Source: MFD04580-c1 sp963702995 (GTDB taxonomy: Bacteria > Planctomycetota > Phycisphaerae > Tepidisphaerales > Tepidisphaeraceae). Taken from it: a DNA stretch of 64,000 nucleotides. A program made the translations under genes and the position numbers. Below the pieces are notes generated by a model. The model saw nothing but the letters and a program-made list of their open reading frames with translations. It did not search any database and was not told the DNA's origin. Below, piece after piece: positions 27,415 to 35,506 of this stretch. Location: positions 5,332,001 to 5,396,000 of the forward strand of contig OY969783.1 in the NCBI GenBank assembly GCA_963702995.1, given 5' to 3'. How positions within the stretch are numbered: position 1 is the stretch's first letter; each line of letters starts with the position of its first letter.

Positions 27415-27876
27415 ATGACCATTCCTTCAGTCAGAAGCGCAGAATCCCATAACAATCTAAGGTTGCGAACGTATATCTTCTTGGGCTTAGTCGCTCTATC
27501 GGTCATCTTGCTGCTGCTGAAATTTTGGATCGCCAAATTTCCAGTTGTCCAGAATGTGACTGACCTTTCAGTGATGTCGTCAACGTATCAACAGTTGGAA
27601 GCTTCAGCTGGAATACGCGGTACTCACTTCGCGGACTTAGCCAGTCACATTGACTTTAATTATCGCGGGAGAATGTCAAAAGAGCAGGTCACGCATTATC
27701 TCGGCAGGGGTCAAACGGTTCAAGCAGCGCCTGGCTTTGACGTCCTGGTGTACCCGTACAACCGTTTTGGACGCGAGGATTGGGCCGTGTGGGTCTTCTT
27801 TGACAATGGCGTTTTTTCCCATTGCGGCTGGAATCAATACCCGGCCCCGTCCTCAAGGCCAACTACTGGACCTTGA
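27415..27876 (+). CDS. hypothetical membrane-anchored protein, possible immunity protein
   Basis: 153 aa. A single N-terminal membrane helix (TYIFLGLVALSVILLLLKFW) is followed by about 110 soluble residues with HFADLASHIDFNYRGRMSKE and a C-terminal Trp/Phe-rich strand region (WAVWVFFDNGVFSHCGWNQY). I recognise no family. It lies just before an RHS fragment, with low GC relative to the flanking core genes. Each complete RHS cassette nearby is followed by a different small ORF; by analogy this one may be the immunity gene of a cassette whose toxin part has been lost. That is inference only. Confidence 0.5.
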   Translation: MTIPSVRSAESHNNLRLRTYIFLGLVALSVILLLLKFWIAKFPVVQNVTDLSVMSSTYQQLEASAGIRGTHFADLASHIDFNYRGRMSKEQVTHYLGRGQTVQAAPGFDVLVYPYNRFGREDWAVWVFFDNGVFSHCGWNQYPAPSSRPTTGP

Positions 27877-28034
27877 CACGCGACTTCAGACTGCCGATTC
27901 GGGCAGTCGCGTGGAAGGCGCGTGCGTCTGCTCAAAAACTTAATTGAGTATGGGCACGGGTCTTGAGCAATATTTTGACGACGATCGGACGAGAAAAAGC
28001 GTGCGTCCTGAAGCCTCCTCCGGTTCCAGCCAAG

Positions 28035-28186
28035 CCCGGCCCACCACGCTGACGTTCCCGAGCGGCCGCGTGATCACGTACGATTACGGCACGAGCGGCG
28101 GCCCCGACGACCGGCTCAACCGCGTGACCGGAATTAAGGACGGTTCGACAGTGCTTGCAGGATATACTTACTTGGGACAATCATGA
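28035..28186 (+). pseudogene. RHS/YD-repeat fragment upstream of cassette 1
   Basis: The stretch TLTFPSGRVITYDYGTSGGP followed by RLNRVTGIKDGSTVLAGYTY ending LGQS is the same RHS segment that ends the long fragment at 33244, and it starts abruptly at about 28035. The stop TGA (28184-28186) overlaps the ATG of cassette 1. In the second copy the same overlap occurs, so the frame break is shared by descent. Confidence 0.75.
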
Positions 28187-29916
28187 TCATCCGCATCGAC
28201 TATCCCGAAGCTCAATCCCGCCTGGACCTGTGGGGCGGGGTGAGCGGCACGTTCGCCGGGGTCGACCGGTTCAACCGGGTGATCGACCAGCGCTGGACCT
28301 CGACGAGCTCGGTCGAGTCGCAGAACAACGTCACTACGACCCCCGCCGACATCGACCGCTACCAGTACGGGTACGACCGGGACAGCAACCGGGTGTGGAA
28401 GAAGAACGTGGTGGCTGACGCGGCCTCGGTGCCGCTGGACGAGTTTTACACCTACGACGCCCTGAACCGGCTGGCGACGATGCAGCGTGGGACGCTGAAC
28501 GGCACCCACACGGGGATCACCGGCACCCCCGCCCTGGAGCAGGACTGGACGCTGGACCCGACCGGGAACTGGCGGGGGTTCGTGAACAAGACGGCGGGGA
28601 CGACGGACCTCAACCAGGCACGGGGCGCGAACCCGGTGAACGAGATCACGAGCATCTCGGCAACGACGGGGCCGGCGTGGGTGACGCCGGCGTACGACGC
28701 GGCCGGCAACACGACCACGTTCCCCCAGCCCGACCCGACGCGAGGGTTCACGGCGACGTACGACGCGTGGAACCGGATGACGGCGGTGAGTGACGGCACG
28801 ACGCCGGTGGCGAAGTATGCCTACGACGGGCGGAACCGGCGGGTGGTGAGCCAGAGCTACACCGGCGGGACGCTGACCGAGACGCGGCACGCCTACTACA
28901 CGAGCGGTTGGCAGAACATTGAGGAGCGGGTGGGGTCGGCGACGACGCCGGACACGCAGCACGTGTGGGGGTTGCGGTACATCGACGAGCTGGTCTGCCG
29001 CGACGATGCCACTCCCCGCCGGATCTACGCCTGCCAGGATGCGAACTTCAACGTGACGGCGCTGGTCGGCACCTCGGGCAGCGTCCTTCAGCGGTTCGTC
29101 TATGAGCCGTATGGAATTCACATCGTGGCGAGCGTAAGCTTCGTTCCAACGAGCGACCTATACTCCTTTTCTCTTCGAATGTCAGGTCGGCCCCTTGACG
29201 CGGTATCGGAGTTGTTTTATTTCCGAAGCCGATTTTACATTCCTGGTCTGGGAAGGTTCCTAAGCCGGGACTCTGCTGAATATGTCGATGGTGAAAATCT
29301 GTATGAATACACCTTGTCTGATCCCATATCACTTGTGGATCCGACGGGTGGTCGCCCGCAGCCGCCAACACAACCTACCTCCCAGCCAACTACAGGTCCA
29401 GCCCCGTACACGCTTCCAAAAGATCTCAAAAAGCTTGAAGATGAGTTTGAGAAACGTGGAAGTTGTGACAAGATAGATGATTGCAAGCGGCCCGGTTGGG
29501 TGCCGAAATGGCCTTCGGATGACGATGCTAAGAAGCTAAACTTTCAGCACGGCGACTATGCTAGGACGATGCCGCCCGCCGCGACCTTCCTGAATCCGGA
29601 CCTCAAAGGAAAATGTTGTCTGACCGCTTGTATCCTGGCTGGAGAACTTAAACACATCCAGAACATCCAGAATACTTACAAAACGATTGAAAAACTGATG
29701 CCCGGAAACATCCTCGGGCGTCGGGGGGCTGCGAATGCATACTATGATGCGCTTCGACCATGGACGGAGACAGAAGCCGCCACGGAAGCGTTAAGCTGTC
29801 TTGCTCAGGCAGCAGGCGCAAAACAGGTTGGTAGGATTAAATGCACAGAAACTCCTGATGAGATACAAGACGTGATTGCCGGCCTCGAAAAGTTGGCTCT
29901 CCGCCAAACCCGCTGA
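28183..29916 (+). CDS. RHS C-terminal cassette 1 (core + unknown tip)
   Basis: 577 aa. Residues 1-310 are YD/RHS repeats (IDRYQYGYDRDSNRVWKKNV, TATYDAWNRMTAVSDG, YAYDGRNRRVVSQSY) ending in FVYEPYG. The RHS-associated core end follows: FRSRFYIPGLGRFLSRDSAE, NLYEYTLSDPISLVDPTG. The tip (about residues 385-577) starts Pro/Thr/Gln-rich, has four Cys, and resembles nothing I know. RHS proteins form a shell that holds a C-terminal toxin; there is no N-terminal secretion domain here. The core is almost identical to the copies at 33241, 35507 and 37727. An ISL3-type element follows 14 bp after the stop. Confidence 0.82.
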   Translation: MIIRIDYPEAQSRLDLWGGVSGTFAGVDRFNRVIDQRWTSTSSVESQNNVTTTPADIDRYQYGYDRDSNRVWKKNVVADAASVPLDEFYTYDALNRLATMQRGTLNGTHTGITGTPALEQDWTLDPTGNWRGFVNKTAGTTDLNQARGANPVNEITSISATTGPAWVTPAYDAAGNTTTFPQPDPTRGFTATYDAWNRMTAVSDGTTPVAKYAYDGRNRRVVSQSYTGGTLTETRHAYYTSGWQNIEERVGSATTPDTQHVWGLRYIDELVCRDDATPRRIYACQDANFNVTALVGTSGSVLQRFVYEPYGIHIVASVSFVPTSDLYSFSLRMSGRPLDAVSELFYFRSRFYIPGLGRFLSRDSAEYVDGENLYEYTLSDPISLVDPTGGRPQPPTQPTSQPTTGPAPYTLPKDLKKLEDEFEKRGSCDKIDDCKRPGWVPKWPSDDDAKKLNFQHGDYARTMPPAATFLNPDLKGKCCLTACILAGELKHIQNIQNTYKTIEKLMPGNILGRRGAANAYYDALRPWTETEAATEALSCLAQAAGAKQVGRIKCTETPDEIQDVIAGLEKLALRQTR

Positions 29917-31226
29917 TCCTTGTGTAGGCCTCACCCGAACGCATGCAGCACACGAAGCCGGAAGTGGGCGAAGTTGCTCATCCCGCACGCCCGCCACAGG
30001 ATCGCCCGCAGGCCTCGGTTAAACCCCTCCGTGCGGCCGTTGCTCGAACGGGCGACAAAGTAGTTGGTGATCCCGCCCATCCAGTTCTCCACCATCCGGT
30101 AGAACGGCTCCAACGCCTTGAGCCCCATCCGCCGACCCCGCTCGCACCAGGCCTGCAACCAGACGGCCGCCGTCTCCTGCCGCCGCACCCGGCCGTCCTC
30201 GAAGATCTCCCGCAACGCCTCCCGGTGCCGGTAGAGCTTGTCCAGATCAGGGAAACGCAGCTTCAGCCGATCCAGTTCCTTCCGCTGTTCCGGCCGCAGG
30301 TTCTCCTGGTTGGTCAGCCAGAGCCAGCGGCTCCCTTTGAGCTCTTTGGCCTGCTCCGCGGGCAGGGACCGCTGGATCTCCCGCCGCGCGTCGTTGAGCC
30401 GGTCCTGGAAGTTCTTCATCACATGGAAGCGGTCGATCGTCACCCGCACGGCCTCCCCGAACACCTCCCGCGCCCCCTGGGCGTAGGCCTCCCACATGTC
30501 GCAGGTGACCTCTTGCAGCTCCGCCAGCAACCCCGACTCCTTACCCCGCTCCAGCCACGCGACGACGGCCGCCTTCTCCCGCGACTCCAGCACATCCAGC
30601 ACGCGGCCGTTGGTGTGGTCGATCAGGACGCAGCAGAATTGGCGGTGCCTTTTTTTAAAGACAGCTCGTCGATCCCCAGCGACCGCACCGGCTGAAGGGC
30701 GGCCGCCGGAGGGCGTGTCCGCAGGCGTTGCAGATGGTCGTAGTACCACCGCTCGGCCGTCTTCTCCGGCACGCCGAAGAACCGTGCGGCCGTGGCCACG
30801 TCGCCGTGGGTCGCGAGGTCTGTGAGGCGGGAGAGGAATCGCTCGGTCGCGTGGGCCCCTTCGGCCAACGCCGGGTGACGCGGGGTGAAGAACTTGCCGC
30901 AGCGGCCGCAATGGAACTGCCAGCCGCGGACGATCAGCTCGGTCCGCCAGCCGCCCAGCGGCAGGTCCAGCACGTGCCGGTCATAGCAGGCATGCCGGTC
31001 CCCGGTGGCGCAGCGGCAGTCAGGGCAAACGCCCAGCAGGTCCGTTGGAACGACCGTCAGCGTTCGCGTTTTGGTCGAGCGATCTTCCGTCGCCTCGACC
31101 ACCTCGAAGCCCTCGAGATCCAGCAGCCCCGTGAGCGTCCTCAACCTTTCGTCCAACCCGAGTGTCGCGTCCATGCGAAGTCCTCCGTGACTTCAAGAGC
31201 CGTTTTTCCATCACCACAACATCTGG
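29917..31226 (-). mobile_element. ISL3-family insertion sequence (ends not defined)
   Basis: Contains an ISL3-type transposase on the minus strand and separates RHS cassette 1 from the tail of another RHS tip. No convincing matched terminal inverted repeats could be found; the imperfect palindrome CCACAACATCTGGTGG near 31213-31228 may mark the upstream end. The downstream end is close to the transposase stop and may be truncated. Boundaries are therefore approximate. Confidence 0.7.
29931..31174 (-). pseudogene. ISL3-family transposase, frame break at an A7 run
   Basis: GGAGG stands before the ATG at 31174. The N-terminal part has the ISL3 zinc-finger layout (VCPDCRCATGDRHACYDRHV, FHCGRCGKFFTPRHPA) and a helix-turn-helix. 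The frame changes at a run of seven A on the coding strand (T run 30650-30656) in ...LSLKKRHRQFCCVLIDH. The rest is the DDE-type domain of ISL3 (RVTIDRFHVMKNFQDRLNDA, RSSNGRTEGFNRGLRAILWR). The family normally uses one ORF, so a homopolymer miscall is likely, though an A7 run is also a classic slippage site. A 3' fragment of a second copy lies at 40971-41121. Confidence 0.85.
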
Positions 31227-31337
31227 TGGATGATAACCAAGCGTCAGCCGTTTTGGCGGAGAGCCGAAAAGTTCAGGAACAGTTTTAAGGATCAGCTTAA
31301 CGGTGAAAAACCCGATCCGAAGAAGTATGCTAGATGA
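31227..31337 (+). pseudogene. orphan 3' end of an RHS tip
   Basis: An open segment directly after the ISL3 element reads WMITKRQPFWRRAEKFRNSF, then KDQLNGEKPDPKKYAR and a stop. It has no start or ribosome binding site but reads like the C-terminus of a toxin tip. It is followed 18 bp later by a lipoprotein gene, the arrangement seen for tip plus immunity gene in the neighbouring cassettes. It may be the tail of a cassette replaced by the IS. Confidence 0.5.
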
Positions 31338-31355
31338 AGATGACCTTGCTTCGAG

Positions 31356-32021
31356 GTGGACGACGTGCGATCCTATTCGAGATTGGTACTGATTTTGAGC
31401 CTAGCGGCATTGACATCCGGATGCGGCGCAGGTGGCAGGCCGCTCGCACAGCCGGGGGTTGACCCCCATTGGAAACAATACAAGTTATCGCTATCGCAAC
31501 CGGATGGGGCAACATCCGTGGAGTATCGGCTTTTGATTCGGATCCCTCCGTCTTCTCTAACGACCTTTCCAGCAACAGACCAATTGGTTATCGCGACTTC
31601 CGAGGGAGGCATCGAACGAACAGTTCAGCGATTGGCCGACTTACGTGGGTGGGTTGACCTTGAGCGGCCAGACATCGTGCTTTCCTTCGTTCGCTTGCTG
31701 ACAGACGATCACACTAGGTTGTGCGGCATCGAAGGATGGTATGGTTGGGAAATTTTAGAAGGCGGTCATCTTTTGGGCCGTACAGACGGCCGTTGCGATC
31801 TTGATCTCCTGACTAAGATTGGCTGGCATCCGCCCGAGGTTGTTCGTGAAGGGAAGGGATGGCGCATCCGGCGCTTTATTATAACCGAGCAAACGATCTC
31901 AAGCAGGCGGATTTTCGAAGTTGAAGAAGTTTTAACAGAAGACGGGCACTTATCAATAGAATCCGCACGTGTGGCTTTCGAGGGAAGACTAACTAGCGTG
32001 CCTCCGATCGTTCGACTTTGA
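31356..32021 (+). CDS. putative lipoprotein, possible immunity protein
   Basis: 221 aa from a GTG. A lipoprotein signal is clear: basic start, hydrophobic LVLILSLAALTSGC, lipobox Cys, so the mature protein is membrane-anchored outside the cytoplasm. The body has mixed strands and helices (VEYRLLIRIPPSSLTTFPAT, RFIITEQTISSRRIFEVEEV) and no family I recognise. It follows the orphan RHS tip end. A periplasmic lipoprotein would be a sensible immunity protein against a toxin acting in the envelope, but there is no direct evidence. Confidence 0.6.
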   Translation: MDDVRSYSRLVLILSLAALTSGCGAGGRPLAQPGVDPHWKQYKLSLSQPDGATSVEYRLLIRIPPSSLTTFPATDQLVIATSEGGIERTVQRLADLRGWVDLERPDIVLSFVRLLTDDHTRLCGIEGWYGWEILEGGHLLGRTDGRCDLDLLTKIGWHPPEVVREGKGWRIRRFIITEQTISSRRIFEVEEVLTEDGHLSIESARVAFEGRLTSVPPIVRL

Positions 32022-32080
32022 ACGGGATACTACCGGGTCGGAAGTGGCGTATTTTACGAAGCCGGCCCATCGGACAGCAA

Positions 32081-33244
32081 ATGCGATTTTCTGGTGTACT
32101 TCAGTTCCTCTCCACCGCCGCCTTCGAGCGGCTCAACGACGCACCCGCCACCGGCGCCGGCAGCACCGGCCCCCTCACCGCCGGCGCCAACCCCAAGGCC
32201 CGCATCAGCTCCAGCGCCACGTGGTACGATGGCATCTACCGGCCCTTCGCCAGCGCCAACTACGGCGCCATCGCCAGCTTCTCCCGGCCCGCCACGCCCC
32301 CCGCCTCCAGCGACACCGTCTTGGTCAGCACCACCGCCTACGATGATGCCGGCCGGGCCTGGCCGAGCACCGACCCTCGCGGCATCGAAAACCGCACCAC
32401 CTTCGACGCCGCCGGCCGGACGCCCCAGACCATCGAGGCCAACTCCACCACCATCGCCGACGACACGAACCGCACCGCCAACTACACCTATACCCTTTCC
32501 AACCAAGTCACGTCGATGACGGCGATCAACGCCCGCACCGGGGACCAGACGACCACCTACTCGTACGGCACGACTCTTGCCGACAGCGGCGTTGCCCGAA
32601 ACGACCTGCTTCGCCAGACCGCCTACCCCGACACGTCGGGAATGGGTTGGGCCACCCTGACGCCCGACCAGTATGCCGCCCTGACCCCCGACCAATACGC
32701 CGCGCTCGGCGCCGATATCGCGACCGACGTCACCACGGCTGCCTATAACCGCCTCGGCCAGCGCACCACCTTCACTGACCAGCGCGGCACGGTGCACAGC
32801 TACGACTACGACAAGCTCGGCCGGCTGACTGCCGACCGGGTGTTGACCGTCGGAAGCAGCACCGACAACGCGGTTCTCCGCGTCTCCACCACGTACGAAG
32901 TACGGGGGATGACGCAGACGATCACCAGCTATGACAACGCCGTGGTCGGCTCCGGCACCGTCCTGAACCAGGTGAAGCTCACCTACAACACCTTCAGCCA
33001 GTTGTCGAAGGAGGAGCAGGCTCAAAGCGGCAGCGTCGGCGGTGGGACGCCGAGCGTGCAGTACGGCTTTGCTGACGGTTCGTCGAACCAAATACGTCCG
33101 ACGACCCTGACCTACCCGAGCGGCCGCGTGATCACGTACGACTACGGCACCAGCGGCGGCCCCGACGACCGGCTCAACCGCGTGACCGGAATTAAGGACG
33201 GTTCGACAGTGCTTGCAGGATATACTTACTTGGGACAATCATGA
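32081..33244 (+). pseudogene. RHS/YD-repeat fragment, 5' truncated, upstream of cassette 2
   Basis: About 387 codons of RHS sequence: WYDGIYRPFASANYGAIASF, TAYDDAGRAWPSTDPRGIEN, RTTFDAAGRTPQTIEA, YNRLGQRTTFTDQRGTVHSY, and the terminal LNRVTGIKDGSTVLAGYTYL. A direct duplication encodes TPDQYAAL twice. Homology appears to begin abruptly near 32100, so the in-frame ATG at 32081 is only nominal. The stop TGA overlaps the ATG of cassette 2 exactly as at 28183-28186. Joined across that overlap by one base it would make a continuous RHS protein of about 930 residues. Confidence 0.75.
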
Positions 33245-34878
33245 TCATCCGCATCGACTATCCCGAGGCTCAATCCCGCCTGGACCTGTGGGGCGGGGTG
33301 AGTGGCACGTTCGCCGGGGTGGACCGCTTCAACCGGGTGATCGACCAGCGCTGGCAGAACAACGTCACGACGACGCCCGCCGACATCGACCGCTACCAGT
33401 ACGGGTACGACCGGGACAGCAACCGGGTGTGGAAGAAGAACGTGGTGGCGGCCGCGGCCTCGGTGCCGCTGGACGAGTTTTACACCTACGACGCCCTGAA
33501 CCGGCTGGCGACGATGCAGCGTGGGACGCTGAACGGCACCCACACGGGGATCACCGGCACCCCCGCCCTGGAGCAGGACTGGACGCTGGACCCGACCGGG
33601 AACTGGCGGGGGTTCGTCAACAAGACGGCGGGGACGACGGACCTCAACCAGGCACGGGGCGCCAACCCGGTGAACGAGGTCACGAGCATCTCGGCGACGA
33701 CGGGGCCGACGTGGGTGACGCCGGCGTACGACGCGGCGGGCAACACGACCACGTTCCCCCAGCCCGACCCGACGCGAGGGTTCACGGCCACGTACGACGC
33801 GTGGAACCGGATGACGGCGGTGAGTGACGGCACGACGCCGGTGGCGAAGTACGCCTACGACGGGCGGAACCGGCGGGTGGTGAGCCAGAGCTACACCGGG
33901 GGGGTGCTGACCGAGACGCGGCACGCCTACTACACGGATGGCTGGCAGAACATTGAGGAGCGGGTGGGGTCGGCAACGACGCCGGACACGCAGCACGTGT
34001 GGGGTGTGCGGTACATCGACGAGCTGGTCTGCCGGGACGATGCGACCCCTCGTCGGATCTACGCCTGCCAGGATGCGAACTTCAATGTCACGGCACTGGT
34101 GAGCACGGCGGGCAGCGTGCTTCAGCGGTTCGTCTATGAGCCGTATGGCGGGGACAGCTTGGAGACGGCGGCTTGGGCCGCGACCGCCGACGGGTACGTC
34201 TGGCGCGTGAGATTCCAGGGTGGGATACACGACGGTGATGCGGAGTCTTATCTATTTAGAAATCGGTATTTTGCGACTGCAATCGCAAGCTGGCTGAGCC
34301 GAGATCCCATATATATTGTTTACCAGACGAATTTGTACCAGTACGTTGAAAGCCGACCGCTCCAGCTTCGCGATCCGTTGGGTACGGAGGCGATGACAGA
34401 CGAAGACTGCTGTGCGAAATATTTCTCGGATTCCGGCCAACAGAGTGCCGGTCAAATCGTTTGTTGTAGTGGAAAGGCAGTTCCGTGTTTCAACAAGAAA
34501 CTCGTCTCTGAGAGGTTTCACCTTCCGGAGTCCAGCATAGGCTTCATTGGAAAATGTGTGCAGCAACATGAGCAGACACACATTTCCGAAGTTAAACCCG
34601 ATTGTTCAAAGGTCAAAGACTGCACCATGGCCCCCGCACAAGTACAGAATGGAAACGCCTATGAATGCAGAGCCTATACTAAAGAGGTCGAATGCCTTGA
34701 GTCTGAAGATCCCTGTCCTAAGGACGATGAAGAATGCAGGAAAGCCGTCGCAGAAAGATGGCGCCGGGTGAACTGGTACAAAGAACAGAATTGCACCGCC
34801 AAAAAAGAAGATAAGATCAAAGGCCCTCCTGAACCGAAGGACTGGCCCGGCCCTCCCTGGATTCCAAAAAAGCGGTGA
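33241..34878 (+). CDS. RHS C-terminal cassette 2 with HExxH (zincin-like) tip
   Basis: 545 aa. The core matches cassette 1 but lacks eight residues (TSTSSVES) near position 38. After FVYEPYGGDS the end of the RHS core diverges (FRNRYFATAIASWLSRDPIY, NLYQYVESRPLQLRDPLG). The tip contains CVQQHEQTHISEVKPDCSKV followed by ECRAYTKEVECLE, i.e. an HExxH zinc motif plus a downstream Glu that could be the third ligand, and many Cys. This suggests a metallopeptidase-type toxin; activity is inferred from the motif. The next gene, 34 bp later, encodes a membrane protein that could be its immunity partner. Confidence 0.82.
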   Translation: MIIRIDYPEAQSRLDLWGGVSGTFAGVDRFNRVIDQRWQNNVTTTPADIDRYQYGYDRDSNRVWKKNVVAAAASVPLDEFYTYDALNRLATMQRGTLNGTHTGITGTPALEQDWTLDPTGNWRGFVNKTAGTTDLNQARGANPVNEVTSISATTGPTWVTPAYDAAGNTTTFPQPDPTRGFTATYDAWNRMTAVSDGTTPVAKYAYDGRNRRVVSQSYTGGVLTETRHAYYTDGWQNIEERVGSATTPDTQHVWGVRYIDELVCRDDATPRRIYACQDANFNVTALVSTAGSVLQRFVYEPYGGDSLETAAWAATADGYVWRVRFQGGIHDGDAESYLFRNRYFATAIASWLSRDPIYIVYQTNLYQYVESRPLQLRDPLGTEAMTDEDCCAKYFSDSGQQSAGQIVCCSGKAVPCFNKKLVSERFHLPESSIGFIGKCVQQHEQTHISEVKPDCSKVKDCTMAPAQVQNGNAYECRAYTKEVECLESEDPCPKDDEECRKAVAERWRRVNWYKEQNCTAKKEDKIKGPPEPKDWPGPPWIPKKR

Positions 34879-34912
34879 GCGCGGCGAAGCAATACAGAGT
34901 TAGAAAGTTAGT

Positions 34913-35476
34913 ATGCTTATAAAGTTGAACTACGAGTTGCCTCGAAGATGGTTCGACGTTAGCACAATATTGCGCTGTTTTTTACAGATGTGCGTGTTCA
35001 TAATGGTTGCCCTTGAACTCTGGACCGCTCGATTCCCGAGGAAAATCACACGAGGCATGAGCAACTCTATTAGTTTTTGGGTTTCTCTTCTGATTATATA
35101 CGTCTTGTCGTTCGGATTTTATCATAGGTCAGAGTTACGAAAGAAAGCCCGAATATTTGCTGGCGGGCTAACATTGCTTATGGCATTCGCCATCCTAATT
35201 CGGGAAGATTCAGTAGCGAATATCTGTATCTTTGTAAGCGGTCCGTCGCTAAACCGGTTTATCTCCGAGCGAGATATGCCAACCAGTGCATCGAGAGGCG
35301 CGGTAGTGGCTCGGTGGGTCGGCCTGTACTATGTTAAGAGCGATTTAAAACAAGGGTTCTGCGATTGGATTAACTCTGGGGAGATCGACGCGCATTTCCA
35401 TCGCAATGCAAACGACAGCAGATGGCAAATCCTTGATGGACGCCTGTATCCGGCCTGTTCGGGTGACCCATATTAA
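34913..35476 (+). CDS. hypothetical membrane protein, possible immunity protein for cassette 2
   Basis: 187 aa with three hydrophobic segments (TILRCFLQMCVFIMVALELW, ISFWVSLLIIYVLSFGFYH, GGLTLLMAFAILI) and a soluble C-terminal part of about 80 residues. It is AT-richer than the RHS core, like the tip before it. I recognise no family. It is placed between the HExxH tip and cassette 3, where polymorphic-toxin loci carry the cognate immunity gene. Confidence 0.55.
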   Translation: MLIKLNYELPRRWFDVSTILRCFLQMCVFIMVALELWTARFPRKITRGMSNSISFWVSLLIIYVLSFGFYHRSELRKKARIFAGGLTLLMAFAILIREDSVANICIFVSGPSLNRFISERDMPTSASRGAVVARWVGLYYVKSDLKQGFCDWINSGEIDAHFHRNANDSRWQILDGRLYPACSGDPY

Positions 35477-35506
35477 CTAAGTTGGCCAACGCGTAGCTAG
35501 GGAATC

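Noticed and set aside
30650..30656. Certain programmed frameshift in the ISL3 transposase
   Set aside because: The A7 run is suggestive, but the window shows many single-base breaks at runs, so it is reported only as a possibility.
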